Of a stretch of 64,000 nt of DNA, positions 1-8,809 are shown piece by piece (position 1 is the first letter of the stretch; every line of letters begins with the position of its first letter). The DNA comes from Chitinophaga sp. YR627 (lineage in GTDB: Bacteria > Bacteroidota > Bacteroidia > Chitinophagales > Chitinophagaceae). The position numbers and the translations under genes are program-made. The notes under the pieces were generated by a model. The model saw nothing but the letters and a program-made list of their open reading frames with translations, was not told the DNA's origin and did not search any database. The stretch spans positions 62,001 to 126,000 of the forward strand of contig NZ_FOUX01000003.1 in the NCBI RefSeq assembly GCF_900114995.1, in the 5' to 3' direction.

Positions 1-1976
1 CGGGCTACGAAGTTATCTATCGTACCAAAATCAGCGTTCCCTGTCTGACCATAGCTTAAGCGAAGTTTCAGATCAGAAAACACCTCCTGCGATTTCATGA
101 ATTCCTCTTCTATCAATCTCCAGGAAGCACCTACAGAGAAGAACGTACCATAGCGGGTATTCGCACCAAAACGCGAAGAACCATCTGTTCTGAAACCAAC
201 GCTCAGATTATATTTCTGTCTGAAGGAATAATTCAACTGTCCCATATAAGACAGGAATGTATAATCAGTGGCATTACCGCCTACAGCCTGCGGAGTAGCA
301 GTGATATCAAGCACTTTCAGGTCACTGCCGATAATACCAATACCTTCCGCACTGAATGATCTTGACTTAAAACGGTTGTATTCTGTCAGGGCCAGATAAT
401 CCAGCTGATGTTCCTCGCCGATATCGAAATTACCGCTCAGTGAAAACTGATTTGTCACTGTGGAGGCCTTTACATTCTGATTATATACGCTTCCGCTTTT
501 CAACGGATCAGCAGCATTGTATCCATCACCGGTAGTAGGATCATAGAACAGATTAGCTTCTGTATTTACCATATCGAGATTGACTCTTTCCTGTACTTTC
601 AACCAGTCGAATATGCGGTAGGAAACAGTGGCGCCACCAAGACCACGGAAGTTGGATAATTTCTTGTCGTTCCTGTAAACAGAATACAGGAAGTTATCTC
701 CGCTGGCAGCATTAAAATCGGATTCAAGACCGGTATACAGTGAACCGTCAGGTTTGTAAGGACTCTGGAATGGAGAAACGAAGTATGCACCCAACAGGGG
801 ACTGGCGTAATAGTTACCGCCCATTGCACTTCTGGCGTCGCCTTGTGAAAGGTTGAGATTCATCGCGATATCCAGTCTGTCGTTTACCTTCTGCGATACA
901 TTGGAAATGATCGTATATCGTTTCAGACCGGAGTTGATCAATGTTCCTTCCTGATCATTATAACCAGCGGAAATGTACAATTTTGTTTTCTCGCTACCAC
1001 CGGAAGCAGAGATACCATAGTCCTGCATCTTAGCCGTACGGAAACCGGCGTCACGCCAGTTAAAACCTGTTGCCAGCAGCGAAGCGGGGAACTCCGCATC
1101 AATTTCTGCCGGTGTAAAATCATTCAACGCCAATACATCCCGATTATAAGCATAGCTTGCTGCGGGACTTAGCAGGTCGGATTTACCAAAGCTCGGTTTG
1201 GCAGTACCATATTGCGCACGCGCACCGAATGTAGTAACACCTGTTTTTCCTTTTTTTGTGTTAATAACGATCACACCGTTGGCGCCTCTGGAACCATACA
1301 TCGCAGTTGCAGCCGCATCTTTCAGGATATTGATAGTTTCAACATCATTAGGATTCAGGTTAGCCAGGAGGTCATTGGATTGCAGCGCAAGGTCGCCACT
1401 TTTATTGACGTCACGGCCATCTACGATGATACCATCGATCACATAAAGCGGCGCAGCGCTGGCACTAATGGAGCCGACACCGCGGATACGCACATTCTGT
1501 ACAGAACCCGGCTGACCGGAAGCGCCGCCAACAAATACGCCGGCTGCCTGTCCCTGCAGGGCCTGATTGATATCAACAAGCGGTGTGTTGGCCAGCTTCT
1601 CCGCTGTGACCTCAGCGACTGCACTTACCTTTTTTACCCTGTTGGTATTGATATAACCGGTGGCAATGTATTCAGTAAGTGTATTGTCCGCAACCAGTGA
1701 TACATTAACTGTATTACTATTATCAGGTTTCACGGTTTGCTGGGTAAAGCCAACACTTGAAATAACCAATGTCTGCGTACCGGAAATATCGATGCTGAAG
1801 TTTCCACTCAGATCGGTCGCAGTTCCTTTATTGGTTCCCTGTATTCTGACAGTGGCATAGGGTACGGCAGCGCCGTCTTTTGAGTCAGTTACCTTGCCTT
1901 TAATCGTTCGTGTTTGGGCATACGCGGTCATCCCGCTGATGGCCACGAATAGCCATAGGAGTAAAGTGTGTTTCAT
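1..1976 (-). CDS. SusC/RagA-type TonB-dependent receptor, C-terminus beyond window
   Basis: Outer-membrane TonB-dependent channel of the SusC family, which normally works with a SusD lipoprotein lid to import large nutrients. I read 658 codons from the ATG at 1976. A signal peptide ends near TAYAQ (about residue 21), followed by a carboxypeptidase-D-regulatory-like domain (about 22-105), the plug with the family motif YGSRGANGV, and the start of the barrel. There is no N-terminal STN signalling domain, so it probably does not signal to an anti-sigma factor. The frame is open to the left edge, so the gene is cut and not necessarily broken. Its SusD partner would lie to the left. A terminator at about 2374-2410 separates it from the next susCD pair. 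Substrate unknown. Confidence 0.93.
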   Translation of the reverse strand, partial: MKHTLLLWLFVAISGMTAYAQTRTIKGKVTDSKDGAAVPYATVRIQGTNKGTATDLSGNFSIDISGTQTLVISSVGFTQQTVKPDNSNTVNVSLVADNTLTEYIATGYINTNRVKKVSAVAEVTAEKLANTPLVDINQALQGQAAGVFVGGASGQPGSVQNVRIRGVGSISASAAPLYVIDGIIVDGRDVNKSGDLALQSNDLLANLNPNDVETINILKDAAATAMYGSRGANGVIVINTKKGKTGVTTFGARAQYGTAKPSFGKSDLLSPAASYAYNRDVLALNDFTPAEIDAEFPASLLATGFNWRDAGFRTAKMQDYGISASGGSEKTKLYISAGYNDQEGTLINSGLKRYTIISNVSQKVNDRLDIAMNLNLSQGDARSAMGGNYYASPLLGAYFVSPFQSPYKPDGSLYTGLESDFNAASGDNFLYSVYRNDKKLSNFRGLGGATVSYRIFDWLKVQERVNLDMVNTEANLFYDPTTGDGYNAADPLKSGSVYNQNVKASTVTNQFSLSGNFDIGEEHQLDYLALTEYNRFKSRSFSAEGIGIIGSDLKVLDITATPQAVGGNATDYTFLSYMGQLNYSFRQKYNLSVGFRTDGSSRFGANTRYGTFFSVGASWRLIEEEFMKSQEVFSDLKLRLSYGQTGNADFGTIDNFVA

Positions 1977-2430
1977 AAGCGATTTTGATTGATAATAAAC
2001 GTCCGGATATTTACTTCATAGTTAAAATTTAGGATAATGAAATGCCACAGCCCTTACGCACAGGTATTTTTGTACGTATGGCGCTCTGCCGACGGATCAA
2101 CACAAAAAAGGGAATGTATGCTACATTTCAGGCAACAATTATCCAGCCCCCAATGTCAGGCAGCAGCGTAAACCAGGTAGTTAGTTTTTGATGTTCAATA
2201 GTACGTTTAAGTAATTCCTCTCTATACGGCAAAAGTTGGTGGGTCGGGTCTCTCCAAGGAATTCAAATTCGAATATTAGATTTTGGTTCAGTCTAGGTCA
2301 CAATAAGTCGTCTACTGCAATATATGAAATTCGGAGGAATTTATCTTGTGGTTTTAGCAGAGATTTTTGAAATAAAAAAAGCGGCGTTAAATACATGTAT
2401 TTAACACCGCTTTCTATAAAATGATTGAGT
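1977..2430. other. Intergenic gap upstream of the partial susC
   Basis: About 450 bases without a supported gene. It holds the terminator of the preceding susD (2374-2410) and should hold the promoter of the susC starting at 1976. I found no exact TAnnTTTG box on the minus strand. Confidence 0.5.
2374..2410 (-). terminator. Intrinsic terminator after susD
   Basis: An inverted repeat at 2381-2410 (GCGGYGTTAAATAC arms around a short centre) is followed on the minus strand by a T-run (the A-run at 2374-2380). It begins about 20 bases after the susD stop at 2431. Confidence 0.85.
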
Positions 2431-3879
2431 TTAGTAACCCGGATTCTGTTGCCCCTGCAGCGCCGGACTCACATCAATTTCTCGCTGTGGAATTGGCAGT
2501 ATCACACGCTCAGCGCCTGCTTTCTTCTCAGGATCATTATCACGTAACGCAAGTCCTCTTCTCAGTATATCCATTCTGCGATGTCCTTCAAAGCAAAGTT
2601 CTTTTCTACGCTCATTCAGGATAGCTGTAATGAAAGCATCGGTGCTGGCAAAAGTATTGATATCCCATTCTGCCAGTCCTGCACGTCTTCTCAATTCATT
2701 CATCCGATCGATGGATTCCTGGTTCACGCCATTCATAGAGGCTAGTGCTTCTGCTCTGTTGAGATACATTTCAGTGACTCTGATCAGCGGAGCGTTGTCT
2801 TTGAAAGTACCGATATTCGGGAACTTTAAAGTAAAGCGTCTTTTCTCATTATTTGCAGCATTTCCTTCATCACTTGCGAGAAAACGTTTGTCGTTTGGTT
2901 CTGCTGAAAATGCAGTGATCAACGATGGCGCAAACGGACAGGCACCTATAGCAGAGCTACCCGATGTCGGACGATAGTAATACGCCCAACCCTGTCCGCC
3001 GCCCGGAGGATCTGTGTCTGTATTCTGAATAGAGAATACATCTTCCATGGTGTTACCATCATAGAAGCCATAATCTCCTGATAATTTGTAGTATGGCGAT
3101 TTCAGCACGCTATCTGCATACTGTGCCGCTTTATCCCATTGTTCACGGTACAGATATAATCTGGACAACAGGGCAAATGCAGCTCCTTTGGTAGCTCTGC
3201 CTCTTGCCAGTGCAGCATCAGGGAATGTCGCAGAAAGATCAGGAAGAGCTTCTAACAGGTCTTTTTCTATCTGAGCATGTGCAGCATTCACTGTTCCTCT
3301 TTCGGTATAGATGATAGTACCATTAAAGGCAGCCGTAACGATCGGAATACCAGGGCGGGTACCCTTGTCTACCTGATAAGGCTGAGAAAACAGGTTCAGC
3401 AACTGAAAATACAGGATGGATCTCATGAATTTTCCTTCTGCCACGTACATTTTGCGGTCTGCTGCTGAAAAGGCAGGATCCTGTACCAACGGCACTTTCT
3501 CCACCACCATATTCGCACCCATGATCGCATCATAGTGGATACGCCACATTTCACTGATGATAGAGCTGGCTGGCGTCGCTGTAAAAGTATTGATCTCACT
3601 AAGACCGGCAACAGCTCCATAATAATTGGCATTATCTGCCATATAATCGGCGATGATCTGAGGTTGAGCCCCGAATACCTCCGGACGTTGAGAGCGGCTG
3701 TATACGCCGTATAATGCGCTTAAAGAGGTTGCTCCGGATGTAAATACATCCTCCGAAGGGATAGCCTGCTCAGGATCCTGCTGAAGGTCCTTACTGCAGG
3801 AAAACATGCTGGTACAGGTAACACCTGCCAGTAGCCATATCCATATCTTATTTTTCCGGTTCATGTTGGCTGTTTTCAT
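2431..3879 (-). CDS. SusD/RagB-family nutrient-binding outer-membrane lipoprotein
   Basis: Surface lipoprotein of 482 residues that acts as the lid of the SusC channel. The signal peptide ends in the lipobox SMFSC (Cys about 28) and is followed by S-K-D, which fits a surface-export signal in this phylum. The body shows the SusD helical pattern, and the C-terminal part carries the typical stretch ending in NERRKELCFEGHRRMDILR. The start is 3 bases after the stop of the susC at 3883-6900, so the two are co-transcribed and probably translationally coupled. An in-frame ATG at 3864 is an alternative start. No glycan-active enzyme lies beside the pair, so the substrate cannot be inferred. Confidence 0.94.
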   Translation of the reverse strand: MKTANMNRKNKIWIWLLAGVTCTSMFSCSKDLQQDPEQAIPSEDVFTSGATSLSALYGVYSRSQRPEVFGAQPQIIADYMADNANYYGAVAGLSEINTFTATPASSIISEMWRIHYDAIMGANMVVEKVPLVQDPAFSAADRKMYVAEGKFMRSILYFQLLNLFSQPYQVDKGTRPGIPIVTAAFNGTIIYTERGTVNAAHAQIEKDLLEALPDLSATFPDAALARGRATKGAAFALLSRLYLYREQWDKAAQYADSVLKSPYYKLSGDYGFYDGNTMEDVFSIQNTDTDPPGGGQGWAYYYRPTSGSSAIGACPFAPSLITAFSAEPNDKRFLASDEGNAANNEKRRFTLKFPNIGTFKDNAPLIRVTEMYLNRAEALASMNGVNQESIDRMNELRRRAGLAEWDINTFASTDAFITAILNERRKELCFEGHRRMDILRRGLALRDNDPEKKAGAERVILPIPQREIDVSPALQGQQNPGY

Positions 3880-3882
3880 TTT

Positions 3883-6800
3883 TTAAAATACCAGGTTTGC
3901 ACCTACAGTGATTGATTTAGGCTGAGGCAGGGAATAGTAGCCCTCTCCGGCTACCTGTGCGTTGGTACCATACTGGGATACTTCAGGATCAGCACCGCGG
4001 AAATTTTTATCCTTCACTGTCCAGAGGTTTTGTCCCATTACATACAGACGGGCGCCATTCAATACACGTGTATTGTTTAACACCTTAGCCGGTACATTGT
4101 AACCCAGGCTAAGCGTTTTCAGACGCAGGAAGGAGCCGTTGAACAACTGTGCGTTGGATAACTGAGCGAAGCTGCTGCCATTTTTCCAGGAAGCACTGGT
4201 CGCCGCTGGTGCAAATGCCTGATCACCTGGTTTCTGCCAGTAATTCAGCAGGTCTTTACTCAGGTTGGTGGCTGTACTTTTATTTATGTTGTCAAGCTCT
4301 TTGAACTCATTCAGCAATACTTTATTGCCATAAGAGAAATAGAAATTCACACCCAGATCAAACTGTTTGTAACGAACGGTATTATTGAATCCGCCTGTCC
4401 ATTTTGGCAAAGCACTACCTGCAACGATCTGATCTCTGGCAGTAGGCGTGCTGGTCGTTTTTCCGTCTTTGGTGTACCACTCAGGATCACCGGTTTCTGG
4501 ATTGATACCTTTATAGTTCAGCAGGTAGAAAGTGTTCAGTGTATAACCCTGCAGTACGCGCTGGTTGTTATTAGAACTCAGGATGTAATGCCGGCCTTCA
4601 TCATCTCTGTTGTCAGCTGGTAGCGATAATACTTTGTTCTTTACCAGTCCCATATTTAAGGAAGTGGTCCACTGCAGGTCTTTTGTTTTTACAGGTATAC
4701 CTGTGATCTGCAGATCTACTCCTCTGTTACGCATTTCTCCTGCATTTCTGGTGGCAAAACCAAAACCCGTGGTAGAAGGCACAATTGCATATAACAGGAG
4801 ATTTTCTGAATGTTTGCTATAGTAATCAACTGATAACTGAAGTCTGTTATCCAGCACATTTACAGCAAGTCCCAGGTTCATCTGACGGCTTTCTTCCCAG
4901 CTCAGATCAGGATTTTTGATCTGGGTAGGTCTTAAACCCGGCTGTCCTGCATAACCAGCATCAGTACCAGAGGTATACAGTCCCATATAGTCATAGTACC
5001 CTATGCGGTCATTACCAGTCACGCCATAGCTGGCAGTCAGTTTCATGTAGTCAATGAAGCGCAGATCACGGATGAATTTCTCTTCTGACATGATCCAGCC
5101 TCCGGACACCGCCCAGAAGTTACCATAACGTTTGCCTGCGTCAAAACGGGACGAACCATCCCGGCGTAACGATCCTTCAAACAGATACTTGTCCTTAAAA
5201 CGGTAGTTAGCACGGAAGATATAGGATTCCAGTCCCCATGCTTTTCCGGTAGCAGCACCTGTATTGGTCGCAGCCGATCCCACATTCAGGAACTGATCGC
5301 TGGTAAAGCCGGTACCCGTTACTTTGATATCATCATATCTGGCTGTTTCGTAGCTGTATGCAGCCAGAACGGAAACCTGATGTACATCCGCGAAACGTTT
5401 ATCGAAATTAATACTGTTAGTACTTAACCACTTATAATCCTGCCACAATGCACGCCCTGCAGTACCTAAAGTACCTGCATTCGTAGGGGTTGCGGCCTGA
5501 AGCTTCGATGATCTGCGGTACCGTTCTTCTGTTTCCAGCAGATCCATACCCCAGTCGGTTTTTAACGAGAGATAATCAGTAATATTTAGTTTTGCATATG
5601 CGTTACCGGTATTACGGCGGGTATAGTATTTATTGGTGCTCAGATAAACATTCGCCAACGTATTGGTCGTTATATTCGCATACTGTCCATCATCCGTATA
5701 AGCAGCAGTAATAGGCGTATTGAGCAAACCTCTTGTATATGGTGCCTGGGAACCACTTTCAATATTGATACGGTCCATATTCGTATAGGCCGTATTGAAG
5801 TTAACACCCAGTGATAAATATTTATTGGCCGTATGCTCCAGGTTAATCCTGCCTGATAGTTTCTGCAGATTGTTTCCAATCACGAAACTTTCATCTTTTG
5901 CATAATTACCACCTATATAGAAACGGGTCTTGTCGTTACCTCCACTGGCTGATAATGCATAATTACTGTTACGGCCAGTCCTGCTAACCAGGGATGGCCA
6001 ATCAGTGAATTTCGCCGGAGCAGTGATCGGTGTAGCACCTATCGCTTTGGTAACATAGTTATTAAAGAAGTTAACGTATTCATCACCATTCATGACATCT
6101 ATCTTACCGCTGGGACTCACCCAGCCAGTAGCATAGTCAAGCTTTACCTGAGTTTTATTCCGGTAACCGCCTTTTTTTGTCAATATCAATATCACGCCAT
6201 TGGAACCCCTTGAACCATAAATTGCGGCAGCCGCAGCATCTTTCAGTACAGTAATAGATTCGATATCCTCAGGATTCATTTCCAGCAGCGGATTCAGAGA
6301 CGCACCGCCGCCATAGGCTGTATTGTAAGAACCGTCATTCAACGGCACCCCGTCCACAATGAATAATGGCTGTGTACCTGCTGTGATAGAAGCAGTTCCC
6401 CTTACCCGGAGTAACGAAGCGTTACCCAGCAGACCGGAAGAATTGGTCATACTGACACCTGCTACCTGCCCCTGCAGCAATTGCTGGGGAGTAACGGCCG
6501 GTACATTGGCAAAATCAGCAGCTTTTACTACCGATACAGCTTCTGTGGTATATTGCTGGGCCTGTTCTCCATACCCAACTACCACTACTTCAGATAGTTT
6601 GGAAGAAATAGGTTCCAGTTTTACATCAAGGCGGGTCATATCCGGTCCGACTTTTACCTGTCGGGAAAGATACCCAAGCATAGAGAATTGCAGTTCGGGA
6701 GTGCCCCCGATGCTCATAGAATAGGATCCATCCGGATTAGTGGCAACGCGATAGGTAGAGCCTTTCAGATGGATAGTAACACCGGGCAGAGGCGTTCCGC

Positions 6801-6900
6801 TGCTATCGGCAGTAACGGTGCCTGTAAGTGTTCTCATCTGTGCGAATGCTGGTAGCACAGAGATTAATGAAAACAGATACAGGAATACTCCTTTTTTCAT
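3883..6900 (-). CDS. SusC/RagA-type TonB-dependent receptor
   Basis: Full-length SusC channel of about 1005 residues, in the usual size range. I chose the ATG at 6900; a TTG at 6903 extends it by one codon. It has a signal peptide ending at LPAFAQ, a carboxypeptidase-regulatory-like domain with a GxPLPGVTI turn, a plug with YGSRGSNGVI, and a barrel ending in a terminal Phe (GANLVF), as needed for Bam-mediated assembly. There is no STN domain. It is paired with the SusD starting at 3879. A 9-bp palindrome lies 64-87 bases upstream of the start. Confidence 0.95.
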   Translation of the reverse strand: MKKGVFLYLFSLISVLPAFAQMRTLTGTVTADSSGTPLPGVTIHLKGSTYRVATNPDGSYSMSIGGTPELQFSMLGYLSRQVKVGPDMTRLDVKLEPISSKLSEVVVVGYGEQAQQYTTEAVSVVKAADFANVPAVTPQQLLQGQVAGVSMTNSSGLLGNASLLRVRGTASITAGTQPLFIVDGVPLNDGSYNTAYGGGASLNPLLEMNPEDIESITVLKDAAAAAIYGSRGSNGVILILTKKGGYRNKTQVKLDYATGWVSPSGKIDVMNGDEYVNFFNNYVTKAIGATPITAPAKFTDWPSLVSRTGRNSNYALSASGGNDKTRFYIGGNYAKDESFVIGNNLQKLSGRINLEHTANKYLSLGVNFNTAYTNMDRINIESGSQAPYTRGLLNTPITAAYTDDGQYANITTNTLANVYLSTNKYYTRRNTGNAYAKLNITDYLSLKTDWGMDLLETEERYRRSSKLQAATPTNAGTLGTAGRALWQDYKWLSTNSINFDKRFADVHQVSVLAAYSYETARYDDIKVTGTGFTSDQFLNVGSAATNTGAATGKAWGLESYIFRANYRFKDKYLFEGSLRRDGSSRFDAGKRYGNFWAVSGGWIMSEEKFIRDLRFIDYMKLTASYGVTGNDRIGYYDYMGLYTSGTDAGYAGQPGLRPTQIKNPDLSWEESRQMNLGLAVNVLDNRLQLSVDYYSKHSENLLLYAIVPSTTGFGFATRNAGEMRNRGVDLQITGIPVKTKDLQWTTSLNMGLVKNKVLSLPADNRDDEGRHYILSSNNNQRVLQGYTLNTFYLLNYKGINPETGDPEWYTKDGKTTSTPTARDQIVAGSALPKWTGGFNNTVRYKQFDLGVNFYFSYGNKVLLNEFKELDNINKSTATNLSKDLLNYWQKPGDQAFAPAATSASWKNGSSFAQLSNAQLFNGSFLRLKTLSLGYNVPAKVLNNTRVLNGARLYVMGQNLWTVKDKNFRGADPEVSQYGTNAQVAGEGYYSLPQPKSITVGANLVF

Positions 6901-6963
6901 CAAACAGATTTTTAATTTAATGCAGGAAGTCAGGCATTGTGATATATAGTACCAAGATTGAGA

Positions 6964-6987
6964 ATCGCATTTGTGGTGAAATGCGAT
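6964..6987. promoter_or_regulatory. Palindrome in the susC upstream region
   Basis: A perfect inverted repeat: ATCGCATTT at 6964-6972 and AAATGCGAT at 6979-6987, with a 6-base spacer, 64-87 bases upstream of the susC start at 6900. It could be an operator for a dimeric regulator or a 5'-leader hairpin. No T-run follows, so it is not a terminator. Confidence 0.45.
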
Positions 6988-7273
6988 GATTTGTCCCCCG
7001 TGTCTTTTATTATTTTGATCTTCACACAGTCAAAAAAGCAACACAAGATATAAAAATTCTTACAAAGATGTAGGGATGTGTGGTTTAACGCATAGATGGG
7101 AAATAGGACGCCCCCTCCGGGGTACTACTCAAATCAGGGAATAAAACAGGCAGGAGATATAGATAAAATCAGATAATTACGGTACCGCCTGTAGGAGGCT
7201 GACTAATATATCTATTGACGTTAGTAATCTGTCAGTCGATATGTACATCCTCCGGGCACGCAGTAATGATGTA

Positions 7274-7304
7274 AAAGAAAAGGGCCTGTCAGCAGACAGG
7301 CCCT
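7274..7304 (-). terminator. Intrinsic terminator after SusD-like gene
   Basis: The arms AAGGGCCTGTC (7280-7290) and GACAGGCCCTT (7294-7304) form an 11-bp perfect stem. On the minus strand it is followed by a T-rich run. It lies about 30 bases past the stop at 7334. Confidence 0.9.
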
Positions 7305-7333
7305 TTTTATAGATAGATAACTAACTATTAAAA

Positions 7334-8791
7334 TTATGGTTTTGCATCCCACCATACCTTATCGGTAACGATCTTAGCGCCAGGGAAGTTAGGGTTCCTG
7401 GTCAGCTCAGTGTTAGGATACAGGAAGCGTCTTGGATAAACACCAGCCGGCAGGGAAGATACCTTAGACGTCACAAAGAAGTCAGGGTAGTGTGTACGAC
7501 GCCATTCGCTCCAGGACTCAAAGTTCTGGCTCAGCGCCAACGCATAGTATTTCTGCTCGATGATGGCTTTTACCTTCTGCTCAACAGTACCAGCAACTGG
7601 GAATGCAGCTACCTGGGTAGTAATGTAGGCGCCAGGAGCTACTTCATAAGTATCGAAGTTATCCTGAATAGCCTGCTGGAACAGTGCCAGTGCATTACCG
7701 GTCATCCAGCCTCGTGCAACAGCTTCAGCCTGCAGGAATAAAGCCTCATAGCTGGAGATGAATTTAACCGGAGCCAGTGCAGCAGTTTCTGTCAGCGGAT
7801 CTGCACCAAAAATTACAGTAGGAGTAGAGGCGCCGTTAGGGTTGGTATCATAACTACCCTGTGCCATACCTTTGATCACACCACCAGTTGTTGTCTGGAA
7901 GTAAGCTGGAACCCTCGGATCGCTTTTAGCGTTCATCTGAAGGAGTAAAGTGTTACTTGCTCTAACCTGGCGATACTGACCCAGTGCAAACAGTTCAGCA
8001 TACAGTGGATTGTTGTTACCACCTGTGCTTACATAGTCGATCTGAGCGGTTGTTGTCAGGAAAGTAGCACCGGAAGCCTGAAGGGCTGCAACACCCGCTT
8101 TCGCTTTTGCCTCATTTACATAAGACAGACGAATATAAGCTCTCAGTTTCAGCGTGTTTGCAAACTGTTCCCATTTCTCCATATCACCCTGGAAAATCAG
8201 GTCTTCTGAACCTGGTACGAATTCAGATCCTGGTTCGATCCAGCCTTTCGCTCTGTCGATCATTGCGAAAATGCTGTCATATACTTCAGCCTGTGTATCG
8301 TAGTGAGGAGCAAGGTTACCTTCGCTTTCACCTTTCAGTGCATCTTTTAAAGGCACATCACCAAAAGCATCTGTCAGCAATTGCAGATCGTACGCTTTCA
8401 GCAGCAGAGAAATAGCCGCATACTGACGGTATCTTTCTTCACCTGCTTTATTGATAACCAGTTGCAGATCGGTCATCGCATCAGCATACAGCGTCTGCCA
8501 TGGTCTGTCAAAGCTGGAACCCTGTACCAGGTACTGCTCAACTGATTTATACTGAGAGTTACCGAAGTTCTGTGTCCAGTACTGGTTCCAGATACCACCG
8601 TAGATCTGGAACTGGCAACCTACTACCTGGGCAATCGCTGCCTGTGCAGAAGGAACTACCAGTGATGGATCAGCATCAGTGGTTTTATTCGGGTTATCGT
8701 TGGTGTCCAGGAAGTTGGAGCACCCTGTGAATGTGAGAGACAGCACTGTCAGGAGACCTGCGGCCGACTTAATAATATTTTTCTTTGTCAT
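7334..8791 (-). CDS. SusD-like (SusD/RagB, SusD-like_2 type) outer-membrane lipoprotein
   Basis: Surface lipoprotein of 485 residues. The signal peptide ends at the lipobox TFTGC (Cys about 24), then NFLDTNDNPN, a start typical of the SusD-like_2 subgroup (DTNDNPN followed by paired helices). The motif LLTDAFGDVPLKDAL near residues 135-150 is also characteristic. It follows the susC at 8810 with an 18-base gap, so they form a pair. It differs clearly from the SusD at 2431-3879, so the two pairs probably import different substrates (inference). No enzymes are encoded nearby. Confidence 0.93.
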   Translation of the reverse strand: MTKKNIIKSAAGLLTVLSLTFTGCSNFLDTNDNPNKTTDADPSLVVPSAQAAIAQVVGCQFQIYGGIWNQYWTQNFGNSQYKSVEQYLVQGSSFDRPWQTLYADAMTDLQLVINKAGEERYRQYAAISLLLKAYDLQLLTDAFGDVPLKDALKGESEGNLAPHYDTQAEVYDSIFAMIDRAKGWIEPGSEFVPGSEDLIFQGDMEKWEQFANTLKLRAYIRLSYVNEAKAKAGVAALQASGATFLTTTAQIDYVSTGGNNNPLYAELFALGQYRQVRASNTLLLQMNAKSDPRVPAYFQTTTGGVIKGMAQGSYDTNPNGASTPTVIFGADPLTETAALAPVKFISSYEALFLQAEAVARGWMTGNALALFQQAIQDNFDTYEVAPGAYITTQVAAFPVAGTVEQKVKAIIEQKYYALALSQNFESWSEWRRTHYPDFFVTSKVSSLPAGVYPRRFLYPNTELTRNPNFPGAKIVTDKVWWDAKP

Positions 8792-8809
8792 TTGTAAGCT
8801 CTTTAATCG

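Larger units (their letters stand above)
6901..7333. other. Intergenic gap between two susCD pairs
   Basis: About 430 bases. It holds the palindrome at 6964-6987 near the susC start and the terminator of the second pair at 7274-7304. The middle has no supported gene, and I found no exact TAnnTTTG box on the minus strand. Confidence 0.5.
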
